The notes under the pieces were generated by a model. It was not told the DNA's origin and did no database searches. It saw only the letters and a program-made list of their open reading frames with translations. The position numbers and the translations under genes are program-made. 64,000 bases of DNA from an uncultured bacterium (GTDB taxonomy: Bacteria; Bacteroidota; Bacteroidia; Chitinophagales; Chitinophagaceae): contig CAIKEH010000042.1 in assembly GCA_903826405.1 (NCBI GenBank), positions 62,001 through 126,000 of the forward strand, written 5' to 3'. This document shows positions 45,583-53,872 of this stretch, piece by piece. The stretch's first letter is position 1. Every line of letters starts with the position of its first letter.

Positions 45583-46998
45583 ATGCGTAATTTGATCTTA
45601 TCATTGCTAATCTCCTTTTTTTGCATTTCAGCGGTCAATGCTCAGGTAATTCTTTTCACTGGCCCGAACAATACAGGGACTTCCATCAAGGTTAACGAGG
45701 GAAGCATCAGTCGCATGGCGAATACCATAATTGGCAATGATCGTCTGGGTTCCATGATCGTTCCTCCAGGTTACCGGGTTACACTTTATCAACACGACTA
45801 TTTCGGAGGATATGCAGAGACTTTCACCTATTCGGTCCTGAATCTCCCCCCTCGGCTGGTGAATGAGGTTTCATCCCTTGTGGTAACCAACGATAATGGT
45901 GCCGGTTGGGTGAGTACTCAGGCTGGCGGACAACCAGGCTGGAATATCCAGAATGTGATGATCTATTCCGAATGTTATTTTGGCGGCAGGTCCAACCCTT
46001 TGCTTCCTGCGGATTACGCACAGATGCCCAGCAATTTCAATTTCGCGACCTCCTCCATCCGAATTCCATCGGGTTATGAGGTGGATGTTTTCTCCCAACC
46101 GAATTTCTCTGGAAGAATGGTGCGTCTGCGTGGTGATGAATGGTGCCTTCCCCCCGAGTGGAACAATACAATCAGTTCAATCAGGGTCTATAAATCCAAT
46201 TCGGGTTTCGTAGCTCCGGATAACTATAATCCATGGGTCAAGCCTATAGATGTTGCTCCGGGTACCGTGGTGGTCAATCCATCTTCTGGTTCTGTGGTCG
46301 TGAACCCTCAAGGTTCTGTGGTTGTGAACCCACAAGGTTCTGTAGTCGTAAAGCCTACAGGTTCTGTCGTAGTCAATCCGCCCGGTTCGGTTGTGGTCAA
46401 TCCATCCAATTACTGGGACCGTAATAGTGTGACTCTCTTCGACCAATGCAATTTCAATGGCCTGAATGCACCCCTGGCTGATGGTAATTATTCCACCTTG
46501 CCTTATGGCTTTCAACAGAGGGTGATGTCCATGCGCATACCCCAGGGGAAAGAGGTACTTCTATATTATGGTCCCAATTTCACCGGCTCTTACTTTAGGC
46601 TGATCAGCGACAGGTCCTGCATGAGTGCGAACAACGAATACATGGTCGCTTCTATGCGGATCCAGCCTATTGCCAACACTGGGGCCGTCACAGGATGGAT
46701 CGGTACACCACCTCCCAGACCGGTGGTTGTCGTACCTACACAGCAGGCTGAAGTACAAGTGTTCACGGATTGTTTTTATCAGAGCCGGAGCATGATCTTA
46801 AGGCCAGGCCGTAATCCATTCCTCATCTCACCTTTTTCGGATAACATATCATCTGTAAGGGTTCCTTACCGCAGGAGGGTCATTCTGTACACCGGTATTA
46901 ATTTTACTGGGAATTCATGGATAATAACCGGAGATAACAATTGCTTGAACGCACATTTCAACAATCGGATCAGGTCGATCATCGTAGAAGCATATTGA
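45583..46998 (+). CDS. Secreted beta/gamma-crystallin-like protein with VVVNP repeat linker
   Basis: 471 residues: signal peptide (to VNA, residue 20), then several Greek-key units of the beta/gamma-crystallin type, each with an aromatic-rich strand, a FxG turn (HDYFGGYAETF, CYFGGRSN, PNFSGRMVRL, PNFTGSYFRL, INFTGNSWII) and calcium-site-like N/D-x-x-S-S ends (NNTISSIRV, SDNISSVRV). Residues 227-275 form a linker of six V-V-V-N-P units. Crystallin-fold proteins in bacteria often bind calcium and act in the envelope or outside. No sorting domain or lipobox is seen, so it may be periplasmic. A true functional role is unknown. Confidence 0.75.
   Translation: MRNLILSLLISFFCISAVNAQVILFTGPNNTGTSIKVNEGSISRMANTIIGNDRLGSMIVPPGYRVTLYQHDYFGGYAETFTYSVLNLPPRLVNEVSSLVVTNDNGAGWVSTQAGGQPGWNIQNVMIYSECYFGGRSNPLLPADYAQMPSNFNFATSSIRIPSGYEVDVFSQPNFSGRMVRLRGDEWCLPPEWNNTISSIRVYKSNSGFVAPDNYNPWVKPIDVAPGTVVVNPSSGSVVVNPQGSVVVNPQGSVVVKPTGSVVVNPPGSVVVNPSNYWDRNSVTLFDQCNFNGLNAPLADGNYSTLPYGFQQRVMSMRIPQGKEVLLYYGPNFTGSYFRLISDRSCMSANNEYMVASMRIQPIANTGAVTGWIGTPPPRPVVVVPTQQAEVQVFTDCFYQSRSMILRPGRNPFLISPFSDNISSVRVPYRRRVILYTGINFTGNSWIITGDNNCLNAHFNNRIRSIIVEAY
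46288..46407 (+). repeat. Five tandem 24-bp units coding GSVVVNPx
   Basis: Five consecutive octapeptide units (residues 236-275 of the crystallin-like protein) preceded by one 9-residue variant (GTVVVNPSS). The bases have drifted between units at third positions, so the repeat is maintained at protein level and is not a recent slippage product. It separates two crystallin-like blocks. Confidence 0.85.
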
Positions 46999-47019
46999 TC
47001 TAAATAGGGAGGTTTTGGA

Positions 47020-47790
47020 TCAGAAACCGAGTCCACCTCCCTCAATATGTAGGGTCAGCATGATCATTCTGGAGTGCATCTGGTCGATCACGTTGGAGTA
47101 TTTCAGGCTTTCGTCTCGGCTGTGTACATTCATGAGTCCATAGCTCATCTTTATCTCTGGTGAAAGGATCACCATTCGGGTGAAGAACTGGAAACCTATT
47201 CCCAACTCAAACCCGAAATCGGATTTGTTCACCTTGACCATGTTCTGGCCGTTCATGGCACCGGCATTACTGGCCAGGTCATAGTCGTATTTGATGCCTG
47301 CCAAGGAGTAAACCCGGAAATTCCCGATCCGATCAGATTTCAATTTGACCTGCAGAGGGAAACTCATCACAATGGATTCCACCTTTTGTGTCTGGGTGAG
47401 ATTGGCATCCCCTGGTTCTGGATATTTCAATGTGTACAGAAATTTCTTTTCACTGAAGATCAGGTAAAGCGGGTAAAAGCGGATGTCCAAATGTCTGGAT
47501 GCCTGCCAGGTAGCATAAATACCCAAGTGTACACGGCCACTGTTCTGTGATTCCACGGACTGAACTGTGTCTCTGTCCAGGAAATAGGGATGTTGGGTGA
47601 TGTTGTAATGCGAGGTGTTATAACCCAACGCAATGCCGAAATAGTAATTTACATTGTCGTGATTGGGCAAGTTGAGGCCATCCCGGAACTGGGCATGCAT
47701 GCTGACCGAAATAAGCAAAGAGGTGCACAGGACAACAGCTACTTTATTCCGCAATAGATACTGCAAATGCCGAAACTTAATCTTTTGCAT
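47020..47790 (-). CDS. porT: PorT-family type IX secretion outer-membrane protein
   Basis: 256 residues: a signal peptide (core VAVVLCTSLLISVSMHA) and an eight-strand-like barrel pattern (FGIALGYNTSHYNI, HLGIYATWQASRHLDIRFYP, FGFELGIGFQFFTRMVILSPE). Size, the NYYFGIALGYN start and position after menG fit PorT (SprT), a core T9SS component. The first ATG lies 52 bases inside the menG gene; TTG codons further in (for example 13 residues later) are alternatives. Together with porX it indicates a working type IX system, though other components are outside the window. Confidence 0.85.
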   Translation of the reverse strand: MQKIKFRHLQYLLRNKVAVVLCTSLLISVSMHAQFRDGLNLPNHDNVNYYFGIALGYNTSHYNITQHPYFLDRDTVQSVESQNSGRVHLGIYATWQASRHLDIRFYPLYLIFSEKKFLYTLKYPEPGDANLTQTQKVESIVMSFPLQVKLKSDRIGNFRVYSLAGIKYDYDLASNAGAMNGQNMVKVNKSDFGFELGIGFQFFTRMVILSPEIKMSYGLMNVHSRDESLKYSNVIDQMHSRMIMLTLHIEGGGLGF

Positions 47791-48485
47791 GAGGTTTCCT
47801 TAAAACCGGTCGTTTTCAGAATATCCGTGAACCGTTCGCCTTCGGGGAATGACATCACAGAGTCGTTTAGGTATCGGTAGGCATCTTTATTACTGGAGAA
47901 TATTTTCCCCATTTCCGGCGCTACCATGCCCATGTAAAACGTGTAGAGTTGCTGTATGCCTTTTGTTTTTGGTTTGGAAAATTCAAGTACGACCAATTTG
48001 CCACCGGGCCTTAGAACCCGATAGATTTCTCGAAGACCTTTTTCCAGGTTTTCGAAATTCCGGACCCCGAATGCAACGGTCACTGCATCAAACGTGCCAT
48101 CAGTGAAGTTTATTGCCTCACTATCACCACTTTGTAGATCAATTTGAGAGGCCAGACCAGCTTTATTGAGTTTTTCCCTGCCGATCGCCAGCATTTTCTC
48201 AGAAATGTCTATGCCAATTATCTTTTCAGTATGCAGCATTCGATTAGCCATTATGGCCAAGTCAGCGGTTCCGGTAGCAACATCAAGAAGGATATTCGGA
48301 CGGATGGTTTTGAGCTCGAGGAGCGCCTTCTTCCTCCAAATGACATCTATGCCCGCAGAAAGGAACCTGTTGAGGAAATCGTATCTAGGGGCTATATCAT
48401 TGAACATTTCGGCTACCTGGTCTTTCTTGGACTGACCTGAAGCCTTGTAGGGTACTACATTATCATGATCGTATCTGGGCATCAT
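47739..48485 (-). CDS. menG: Demethylmenaquinone methyltransferase (UbiE/MenG)
   Basis: Makes menaquinone from demethylmenaquinone by C-methylation with S-adenosylmethionine. 248 residues starting MMPRYDHDNVVPY, with the family motifs VAEMFNDIAPRYDFLNRFLS, SAM motif I LLDVATGTADLAI, ITxSFGVRNF-type VTVAFGVRNFENLEKGL and RPGGKLVVLEFSKP. An in-frame ATG at 48626 would add 47 unsupported residues and overlap the engB promoter. porT overlaps its 3' end. Head-to-head with engB. Confidence 0.95.
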   Translation of the reverse strand: MMPRYDHDNVVPYKASGQSKKDQVAEMFNDIAPRYDFLNRFLSAGIDVIWRKKALLELKTIRPNILLDVATGTADLAIMANRMLHTEKIIGIDISEKMLAIGREKLNKAGLASQIDLQSGDSEAINFTDGTFDAVTVAFGVRNFENLEKGLREIYRVLRPGGKLVVLEFSKPKTKGIQQLYTFYMGMVAPEMGKIFSSNKDAYRYLNDSVMSFPEGERFTDILKTTGFKETSCKRLSFGICSIYCGIK

Positions 48486-48633
48486 GGACAAATTTACGGA
48501 ATCGAGCCTTTCGAGGGGGAATGCCGTCTTTTTTAACAGTTCGGTGTGAAAAGGATGGTCTCTCCGTATGAATAGATCGCTCGATGGGGGACGAAGCTCT
48601 GTAAAGGAAAGCTGCTCGCTGGGCAAGGTCGGT

Positions 48634-48641
48634 TATCTTTG
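48634..48641 (+). promoter_or_regulatory. Bacteroidota -7 element of engB
   Basis: TATCTTTG followed by C is an exact match, 16 bases before the engB ATG at 48658. No -33 TTTG box is evident. Confidence 0.55.
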
Positions 48642-48657
48642 CAGGACAAAATTCCTC

Positions 48658-49287
48658 ATGCAGATCGTCACCGCCAATTATCTGGTCAGTAGTCCCAGGA
48701 TGGATATGTGCCCCGCACCCGATCGGCCGGAGTATGCATTCATCGGTCGCAGCAATGTAGGCAAGTCTTCACTGATCAACATGATCTGTAATCAGCGTAA
48801 TCTGGCAAAGACTTCTGGAACACCGGGGAAAACCCAACTCATCAACCATTTCGCCGTCGAAAGCCAACGGGAGGAAAAAGGTAAAAAAACCTCCTGGTAT
48901 ATAGTGGACCTCCCAGGCTATGGTTTTGCCAAGGTTTCCCAGTCCAATAGAAATGACTGGGAAAAGATGATCCGGGAATACATCCTTAAGCGCAAGAACC
49001 TCGGAAATTTATTCGTTCTCATCGATTCGCGTCATGGTCCACAACAGATCGATCTGGAATTCATCAATAAATTGGGCGAATGGAAGGTGCCGTTCACGCT
49101 GATATTTACTAAATCGGATAAGGAAACTCAGAAGGTTGTCAGTGCCAACGTTAAAGATTTTCTGGCGGCAATGAAGAAAGTATGGGTGGAACTTCCGGAA
49201 TATGTGGTGACCAGCGCTGAGAAGAAATTGGGCCGCACACAGATGCTTGATATCATCGACAAAATGAATCTGTCTTTCATCGCCTGA
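48658..49287 (+). CDS. engB: Ribosome-biogenesis GTP-binding protein EngB (YsxC/YihA)
   Basis: An essential-type small GTPase for 50S assembly. 209 residues: P-loop GRSNVGKSS (about 28-36), switch TSGTPGKTQLINHF, G3 VDLPGYGFAKV, G4 TKSD and G5 TSAEKK. The ATG at 48658 (MQIVTANYLVSS) directly follows the -7 box; an in-frame ATG at 48568 would run through it. It converges with the YkuK-like gene with a 7-base gap. Confidence 0.96.
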   Translation: MQIVTANYLVSSPRMDMCPAPDRPEYAFIGRSNVGKSSLINMICNQRNLAKTSGTPGKTQLINHFAVESQREEKGKKTSWYIVDLPGYGFAKVSQSNRNDWEKMIREYILKRKNLGNLFVLIDSRHGPQQIDLEFINKLGEWKVPFTLIFTKSDKETQKVVSANVKDFLAAMKKVWVELPEYVVTSAEKKLGRTQMLDIIDKMNLSFIA

Positions 49288-49294
49288 CCTCAGA

Positions 49295-49825
49295 TCAATT
49301 CACCACTTTGTTTGCACAACTGCTACTGGCAAATGCTTCTGGTTTGGCTTTGAATGCGAAACCCATGCCCAAGATATATCCCATGGCCTCGCGAAGGGCC
49401 TCATTGCTTTTGAATCCGGGATTGGTGTTTATGTCCGCATGTACCTCCATGTCCACGTCATACAAGGTGAACAGATCGCAAAGTTCATACGCGATCTCAA
49501 TGCTCTTGGATACTTCCACCAGCATCCTTTCTTTGATCGAATATTGTTGAATGCTCTTTTCATTATGGATGAACATGAAACCGCCTCGTCCTTCTCGAAG
49601 GAATACTATTACGGTTGCGAATTCTGTTTCTACACCTTTTACTTGCGAATCCGTGCCAATGCAAACTTTGAGTCGGAAACCTTTATCTGTTTCCCGCTGG
49701 ATAACCTGTTCCACTTCTTCCTTGATGGGAAAAAGAACAGGATCGCCATTGAATCGCCTCCAAAACGGTATGGACTTATTTTGGTCGTTAACTGAAGTTT
49801 GCTTGATTTCAGAGAAAGAGGGCAT
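49295..49825 (-). CDS. YkuK-like (DUF458) RNase H-fold protein
   Basis: 176 residues. The KVCIGTDSQVKG segment, then FATVIVFLREGRGGFMFIHNEK, and HADINTNPGFKSNEALREAMGY with acidic residues fit the YkuK/DUF458 family, whose predicted fold is RNase H-like. Conserved acidic residues D69-type (GTDS), and D/E in VDMEVHADIN could form the metal site. Nuclease activity is a prediction from the fold, not shown. It ends with a cysteine-containing tail (SSSCANKVVN). Confidence 0.75.
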   Translation of the reverse strand: MPSFSEIKQTSVNDQNKSIPFWRRFNGDPVLFPIKEEVEQVIQRETDKGFRLKVCIGTDSQVKGVETEFATVIVFLREGRGGFMFIHNEKSIQQYSIKERMLVEVSKSIEIAYELCDLFTLYDVDMEVHADINTNPGFKSNEALREAMGYILGMGFAFKAKPEAFASSSCANKVVN

Positions 49826-49911
49826 GACCGGTGGTTTACCTAATTTACGGAATAAACTCCGGATGGATGTGGAGTTCCGTGTTATGAAATCGGGAAGTTG
49901 AAGTAAAAAAG

Positions 49912-49936
49912 AAACCCCGTCATTGGAGCGGGGTTT
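49912..49936. terminator. Bidirectional rho-independent terminator-like hairpin
   Basis: AAACCCCG (49912-49919) pairs with CGGGGTTT (49929-49936) with a 9-base loop. A T run continues on the plus strand and an A-rich run (T-rich on minus) precedes it. It lies about 490 bases after the nearest leftward gene (CoA-binding) and upstream of the YkuK-like gene, so what it terminates is unclear. Confidence 0.7.
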
Positions 49937-49958
49937 TTCTGGAATTGGACCAGTTTTT

Positions 49959-49973
49959 AGGTACGGATCAAAC
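49959..49973. repeat. Direct repeat copy 1 (AGGTACGGATCAAAC)
   Basis: A 15-nt exact repeat of 50111-50125, 152 bases apart start to start. The bases just before each copy are also similar (CAGTTTTT versus CTGGTTAA). Confidence 0.7.
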
Positions 49974-50110
49974 GGGCTTTTTGTCCCAAGACATTGTTCT
50001 TAACGGAACAGTGTCGATTTAAGAGGTAAGTTAACAGGCCGGTTCATTTGCCGGAGCTTGCTTTTCATTGATCAGAATGATGGTAGGGTTCTTTCCATTC
50101 ATCTGGTTAA

Positions 50111-50125
50111 AGGTACGGATCAAAC
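50111..50125. repeat. Direct repeat copy 2 (AGGTACGGATCAAAC)
   Basis: Second exact copy. Read on the minus strand both begin GTTTGATCC, and this copy is preceded by TTA, giving a weak TTAGTTTG box. Confidence 0.7.
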
Positions 50126-50423
50126 TAAGAATTCAGGAAGAAAATTCATCTGGGATTTTTTTCTGAGACAAGATTTCTTCCTATATCTTTTCAATGGTTC
50201 TTCGCTAACTGCGGCTCCGTTCACTCTCATGGCCTAGCATTTATTTCACACTCACCGCGGTTAATATAACGTCCTCTCATATAAAATTATTATGGTGGCT
50301 TCAGGCTGGCTATAATCTACACGAGGCGGAAAACGCAATCGGTATTCCTGAAAATCTAATGGCGGGTATCATGCGACCGGTTCAAGTACGTAAAAGTACC
50401 TGCTGATGTATCAGTCTTTGCAT

Positions 50424-50789
50424 TCAATACTGGCCGGTCGAAAGCATGACTAATGTACAGGCTTCAATCGGTATAATGCCCTCTTTCTCAGCCATTTTGG
50501 CAAATTCAGGATTTTCAGCTCCAGGATTGAAGATGATCCTTCGAGGGTGCAGGGATAGGATGTAGTCGTAATATTCCGACTGGTGTTGTGGCCCGACATA
50601 CATCGTAACCGTGTCTATGTCCTTCCAAGGCTGCTTTTCTGTGCCTATGAAAAAATCCTTGAAAAAAAATCCTTTTTTGGCGATTCCTTCAATTCCATGT
50701 CCCTTTTCCGTCAGTCTCTCCAAAGCAAGATGGCTGTATCGGGTGGGGTTTTCGGAAGCTCCTACGACCAATGTTTTCCTCTTTTCCAT
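50424..50789 (-). CDS. CoA-binding (Rossmann-fold) domain protein
   Basis: 121 residues starting MEKRKTLVVGASENPTRYSH. The KTLVVGASENPxRYS nucleotide-binding turn, the VTMYVGPQHQ and PRRIIFNPGAENPEF segments identify the small CoA-binding (YccU-like) family. Its biochemical role is not established. An in-frame ATG at 50858 would add 23 residues of weak character. It follows the FAD-reductase gene by 98 bases on the same strand and may or may not be part of that operon. Confidence 0.8.
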   Translation of the reverse strand: MEKRKTLVVGASENPTRYSHLALERLTEKGHGIEGIAKKGFFFKDFFIGTEKQPWKDIDTVTMYVGPQHQSEYYDYILSLHPRRIIFNPGAENPEFAKMAEKEGIIPIEACTLVMLSTGQY

Positions 50790-50887
50790 AATGTAAAGTT
50801 CATGAAAATTCATAAAGTCAGTAGTGCGAGACCCAAGCTTAATTGCTTTTACGTTCATTTTATATGATGGTGCCCGCTTCCAGCTTT

Positions 50888-52042
50888 TCAGAATGGTTTT
50901 CCATGGGTCAAAGAGATCAATCCCTTAACTGCAGCGGGGAAGGGCCTGATGATGTTGAGAAATAGGGAAGTGATGGCTGGACGTCCGAAAAATGTCTGGA
51001 TGACCCTTCCGGATCTGAGTCGTTTCGAAAAGGCATTTGACCAGGAATCCCTGTACGACAATTCCATGGCATCACGGCTGATTGAGCCCCTGAGGTGTGG
51101 GATGGTGCAATGCGCAACAAGTTGTGCCGCACGTAATGCCATGCTCATGCCATTGCCACATAAGGGCGGGATCAGTCCAGCCGAATCCCCTGCCATCAAT
51201 ACGTGGTTCTCTATGAGTGATTTGGAGTGAAATCCGATCTGGGAGATCGTTACCGGTTCACTGTATAATGATGTGGACTTTTTGAAAATGTCCTTCAGAT
51301 AGGGATTTCGAGACAGCCATTCTTTTTCAAGTCTTTCAATGGAGTTGCCACAGCGGGAAAGGTCGGCGGCAGAGGCCATATAGCATAGGCAATATTTCCC
51401 ATCCTCGACCGCAGACAACCCGCAATAGCCATTTTCGAAGTTATGCAGCGCGATCATGTCTTTGGGGAAGTCGATTTCGATATGATATTTTATGCCAATG
51501 TGGTTGTTTAGCTTACCTGGTTTTTTTTGGGTGAATGGTCGCTTCCATTTCAGATCCAGTGAAGACCTTTTGCCAAAACTGCCTAGGCAATGAATGGCCT
51601 GTATTTCCCCTTTAGAGGTGTGGATGGTGAAGCTATTTGCCGAAAAACTGATGTCGTTCACCTTCGTGCGCTCAAGAACAGTCACTCCCTTTGATCGGGC
51701 GATCGAGCACAGTTGGGCATCCAGCGTGTATCGACTGATTCCGAAACCACCAAGGGACAAAGAGGTTTCAAGAGTTTTTCCGTGCGTGTCAGATACAATC
51801 AGCTTATTGATCCGCGGGAGGCCCAAATCCGACAAGGGCAAGCCAAGACTGCAGAGAAAATCCCAGGATTCCATACTGATGTATTCTCCACATACACGGT
51901 GCAGAGGGTAGCCTTCCTTTTCGCAGACCACTACCCGGAAACCAGCATCTGCCATGAGTATCGCATAGGCGAGACCCGCCAAACCGCCACCGGCGACGGC
52001 AGCATCAAAAATGGTGCCTTCATATGTTTCCATTCCGGGCAT
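50888..52042 (-). CDS. FAD-dependent oxidoreductase (geranylgeranyl-reductase-like)
   Basis: 384 residues of the group of flavoprotein reductases and monooxygenases related to geranylgeranyl reductase. It has the N-terminal FAD site (VAGGGLAGLAYAILMADAG, then CEKEGYPLHRVCGEYIS) and the second FAD motif MAGDSAGLIPPLCGNGMSMAL. It may hydroxylate an aromatic ring (as the flavoprotein of phenolic-lipid clusters does) or reduce a prenyl chain; both fit the neighbours. Its start lies within the end of the methyltransferase gene (23-base overlap), so the two are surely cotranscribed. A second ATG three codons later is possible. Confidence 0.8.
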   Translation of the reverse strand: MPGMETYEGTIFDAAVAGGGLAGLAYAILMADAGFRVVVCEKEGYPLHRVCGEYISMESWDFLCSLGLPLSDLGLPRINKLIVSDTHGKTLETSLSLGGFGISRYTLDAQLCSIARSKGVTVLERTKVNDISFSANSFTIHTSKGEIQAIHCLGSFGKRSSLDLKWKRPFTQKKPGKLNNHIGIKYHIEIDFPKDMIALHNFENGYCGLSAVEDGKYCLCYMASAADLSRCGNSIERLEKEWLSRNPYLKDIFKKSTSLYSEPVTISQIGFHSKSLIENHVLMAGDSAGLIPPLCGNGMSMALRAAQLVAHCTIPHLRGSISRDAMELSYRDSWSNAFSKRLRSGRVIQTFFGRPAITSLFLNIIRPFPAAVKGLISLTHGKPF

Positions 52043-52763
52043 TTGAATCGGGAGTTGATACAGTGGGACAGATGATCATCCATCGGAAAGCCCACTGCCA
52101 GGTGAGGGAATAAGATGTTGCGGGATCAGACTCCAAGGCCTTTGACATCATCCCATGGAGCTCATGTTTCCTGAAGCCACGAAGTACGCTCAGAGGAGCA
52201 TCGTTCCTGACCAGATGTGATCTCGAGAATATTCGGGTCAACATTTTGATGGAATGAAAGGCCAACGAATGACGATGCAGATCATTGATGAAAAATCCGA
52301 GTCGGGTATGTGCATGCATCCAATGCATGATGCCGGATACTTCAGTGTCATTGAAATGATGGCAGAAGAGCGAGGCGAATAGGATATCCGGACGGTTCTT
52401 GATGTCCGCGGTCCTGAAATCAGAGATGATCCACTCCGCATGTTCGATCTCCCTGCAGTTATCCCGGGCAAAGGCGATGCATTCAGGGTTTATATCAATG
52501 CCCGTCACTTGTAATTCGATCCCTTTCTTCTTGCACCATCGATGGATCATTTTCAAGTTGTCTCCACCGCCACAGCCGATCTCGCAGATATGGATCTTTT
52601 TGGTGCCGATAGCCAATTCCCGGAATGCCTTCAGTGTGATGGCATGACCGCCCAGCAAGGCATTAATGATCTCCAGTTCACGCAGGTTCTCGCGGATATC
52701 CTTGAATGGGATGTTTTTCCCATCCAGTAGTTCAGGTTGGTTAGATCTTATTGACATTTCCAC
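52020..52763 (-). CDS. Class I SAM-dependent methyltransferase
   Basis: 247 residues with SAM motif I ICEIGCGGGDNLKMI, motif II VTGIDINPECIAFARDN and an acidic/aromatic stretch DILFASLFCHHFND typical of small-molecule methyltransferases. No separate substrate domain is seen. Placed between the type III PKS and the FAD enzyme, it is a good candidate to methylate the polyketide-derived phenol (on carbon or oxygen). The ATG at 52763 is used; an ATG two codons in is equally possible. Overlaps the next gene by 23 bases. Confidence 0.8.
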   Translation of the reverse strand: MEMSIRSNQPELLDGKNIPFKDIRENLRELEIINALLGGHAITLKAFRELAIGTKKIHICEIGCGGGDNLKMIHRWCKKKGIELQVTGIDINPECIAFARDNCREIEHAEWIISDFRTADIKNRPDILFASLFCHHFNDTEVSGIMHWMHAHTRLGFFINDLHRHSLAFHSIKMLTRIFSRSHLVRNDAPLSVLRGFRKHELHGMMSKALESDPATSYSLTWQWAFRWMIICPTVSTPDSNARNGNI

Positions 52764-52783
52764 GGTATGAAAGTAAGAAAGGG

Positions 52784-53872
52784 TCAGTTCATCGCGATGA
52801 AAGTTTCCATCGTCAGCCCGGGGCCGAATGCAAGCCCGAAGAGTCGATCACCCTTGTTGCCCTGCATTTTTTGCAGCAGATCACGAAGGACGAAGAGGAT
52901 GGTGGGAGAGGACATGTTCCCATGATCCCGAAGTATATGGTATGAGGTCTGTAGTTGGTCCTCATCGAGGCCCATACTTTTCTCCACTGCTTCCAGAATC
53001 TTCTTTCCACCGGGGTGCACGCACCAGTGGGTGATGTCTTTTTGTGTCAGGCCTGATCTAGCCAATGCTCTTTCGATGAGAGGCTTGATATCTTCCCGGA
53101 TCAGTTCCGGCACATATCCACTCAGTGTCATGAGGAAACCTGTGGAAGAAAGCTCCCAGGCCATGTCCTTTTTCCCTCTGGAGATCACCTCGCCGTGGAA
53201 GTGGGTGAGTTGAAGTCCTTTCTCGGGTATATCATCTGATGTCACCAGCACGGCTGCGGAACCGTCGGAGAAAAGCAGGCTGGAAGCTATGTTATCTGGA
53301 GTGGCCTCTCGCTGGAAGTGCAGGGTACAGAGTTCGGTGCACACGATCAGGACTTTGGAGCCCGGAGAGGAAATGCATAATGAATCGGCCATGCGCAATG
53401 CATGCAGTGCGGCATAACATCCCATGAAATTGATCGAGGTGCGGAAGATGTCCCTTGGGATGCGCATCAGGTCCATTACCTGGAGATCAAGCCCAGGAGC
53501 GCTCATCCCCGTGCAACTCACGGTGATGAGGTGGGTAATCTCTTCTTCGCGGGCTTTGCCTTCCAGGCATTTCCGGATGGCCAGAACAGAAAGTGGCGCA
53601 GCGTACTTTGCATACCAAATCATCCTTTGTTCAAGAGAAGGGAAAGGTTCCAGATTCCTTGTTTGTGGGTAGAATCTCCATTCCGCCATGGGTCGCGAAT
53701 AATCAGGTATGATCGAATACCTGGTATCAATGCCGGAATGTTTGTATAGGAAGCGAAGTTTCCGCTGGTCATCGGGCCCCATGTCATAACTGTCTTGCAT
53801 GAACTGCATGATCTGTCCCTGCGCGTGTTTATGAGCAGGTAATGCAGTGGCTATGGAAATGATCTTGCTCAA
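52784..53872 (-). CDS. Type III polyketide synthase (chalcone/stilbene-synthase-like)
   Basis: A homodimeric ketosynthase that extends a CoA starter with malonyl-CoA and cyclises the product. 362 residues from the TTG at 53872. The triad is complete: C152 (NFMGCYAALHALR), H286 (WCVHPGGKK) and N319 (DHGNMSSPTI), plus the SCTGMSAPGLDLQ and LAFGPGLTMET motifs. The TTG overlaps the ubiA stop as TTGA and restores the family N-terminus (SKIISIATALP); the frame upstream is open but is antisense-like noise over ubiA. Bacterial relatives often use long acyl starters to make alkylresorcinols or alkylpyrones; the starter here cannot be told. Confidence 0.9.
   Translation of the reverse strand: MSKIISIATALPAHKHAQGQIMQFMQDSYDMGPDDQRKLRFLYKHSGIDTRYSIIPDYSRPMAEWRFYPQTRNLEPFPSLEQRMIWYAKYAAPLSVLAIRKCLEGKAREEEITHLITVSCTGMSAPGLDLQVMDLMRIPRDIFRTSINFMGCYAALHALRMADSLCISSPGSKVLIVCTELCTLHFQREATPDNIASSLLFSDGSAAVLVTSDDIPEKGLQLTHFHGEVISRGKKDMAWELSSTGFLMTLSGYVPELIREDIKPLIERALARSGLTQKDITHWCVHPGGKKILEAVEKSMGLDEDQLQTSYHILRDHGNMSSPTILFVLRDLLQKMQGNKGDRLFGLAFGPGLTMETFIAMN

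Larger units (their letters stand above)
49826..50423. other. Intergenic region with hairpin and direct repeat, 598 bp
   Basis: Holds a strong bidirectional hairpin (49912-49936) and two copies of a 15-nt repeat (49959-49973 and 50111-50125). A 36-codon open frame on the minus strand (50120-50230, starting MRVNGAAVSEEP) is the only short frame of note. I could not fit tRNA, tmRNA, RNase P RNA or 6S RNA to it. An uncharacterised small RNA or the remains of a lost gene are both possible. Confidence 0.5.

Noticed and set aside
46288-46407. CRISPR-like repeats
   Set aside because: The 24-bp units are contiguous, in frame and encode the GSVVVNPx linker; there are no spacers and no cas genes.
50120-50230. 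36-codon frame on the minus strand (MRVNGAAVSEEP...) as a possible gene fragment
   Set aside because: Too short to judge and not matching a family I know; mentioned only in the gap description.
49826-50423. tmRNA, RNase P RNA or 6S RNA in the gap
   Set aside because: No tRNA-like ends, no CCA-bearing acceptor, and no conserved core motifs of these RNAs could be found on either strand.
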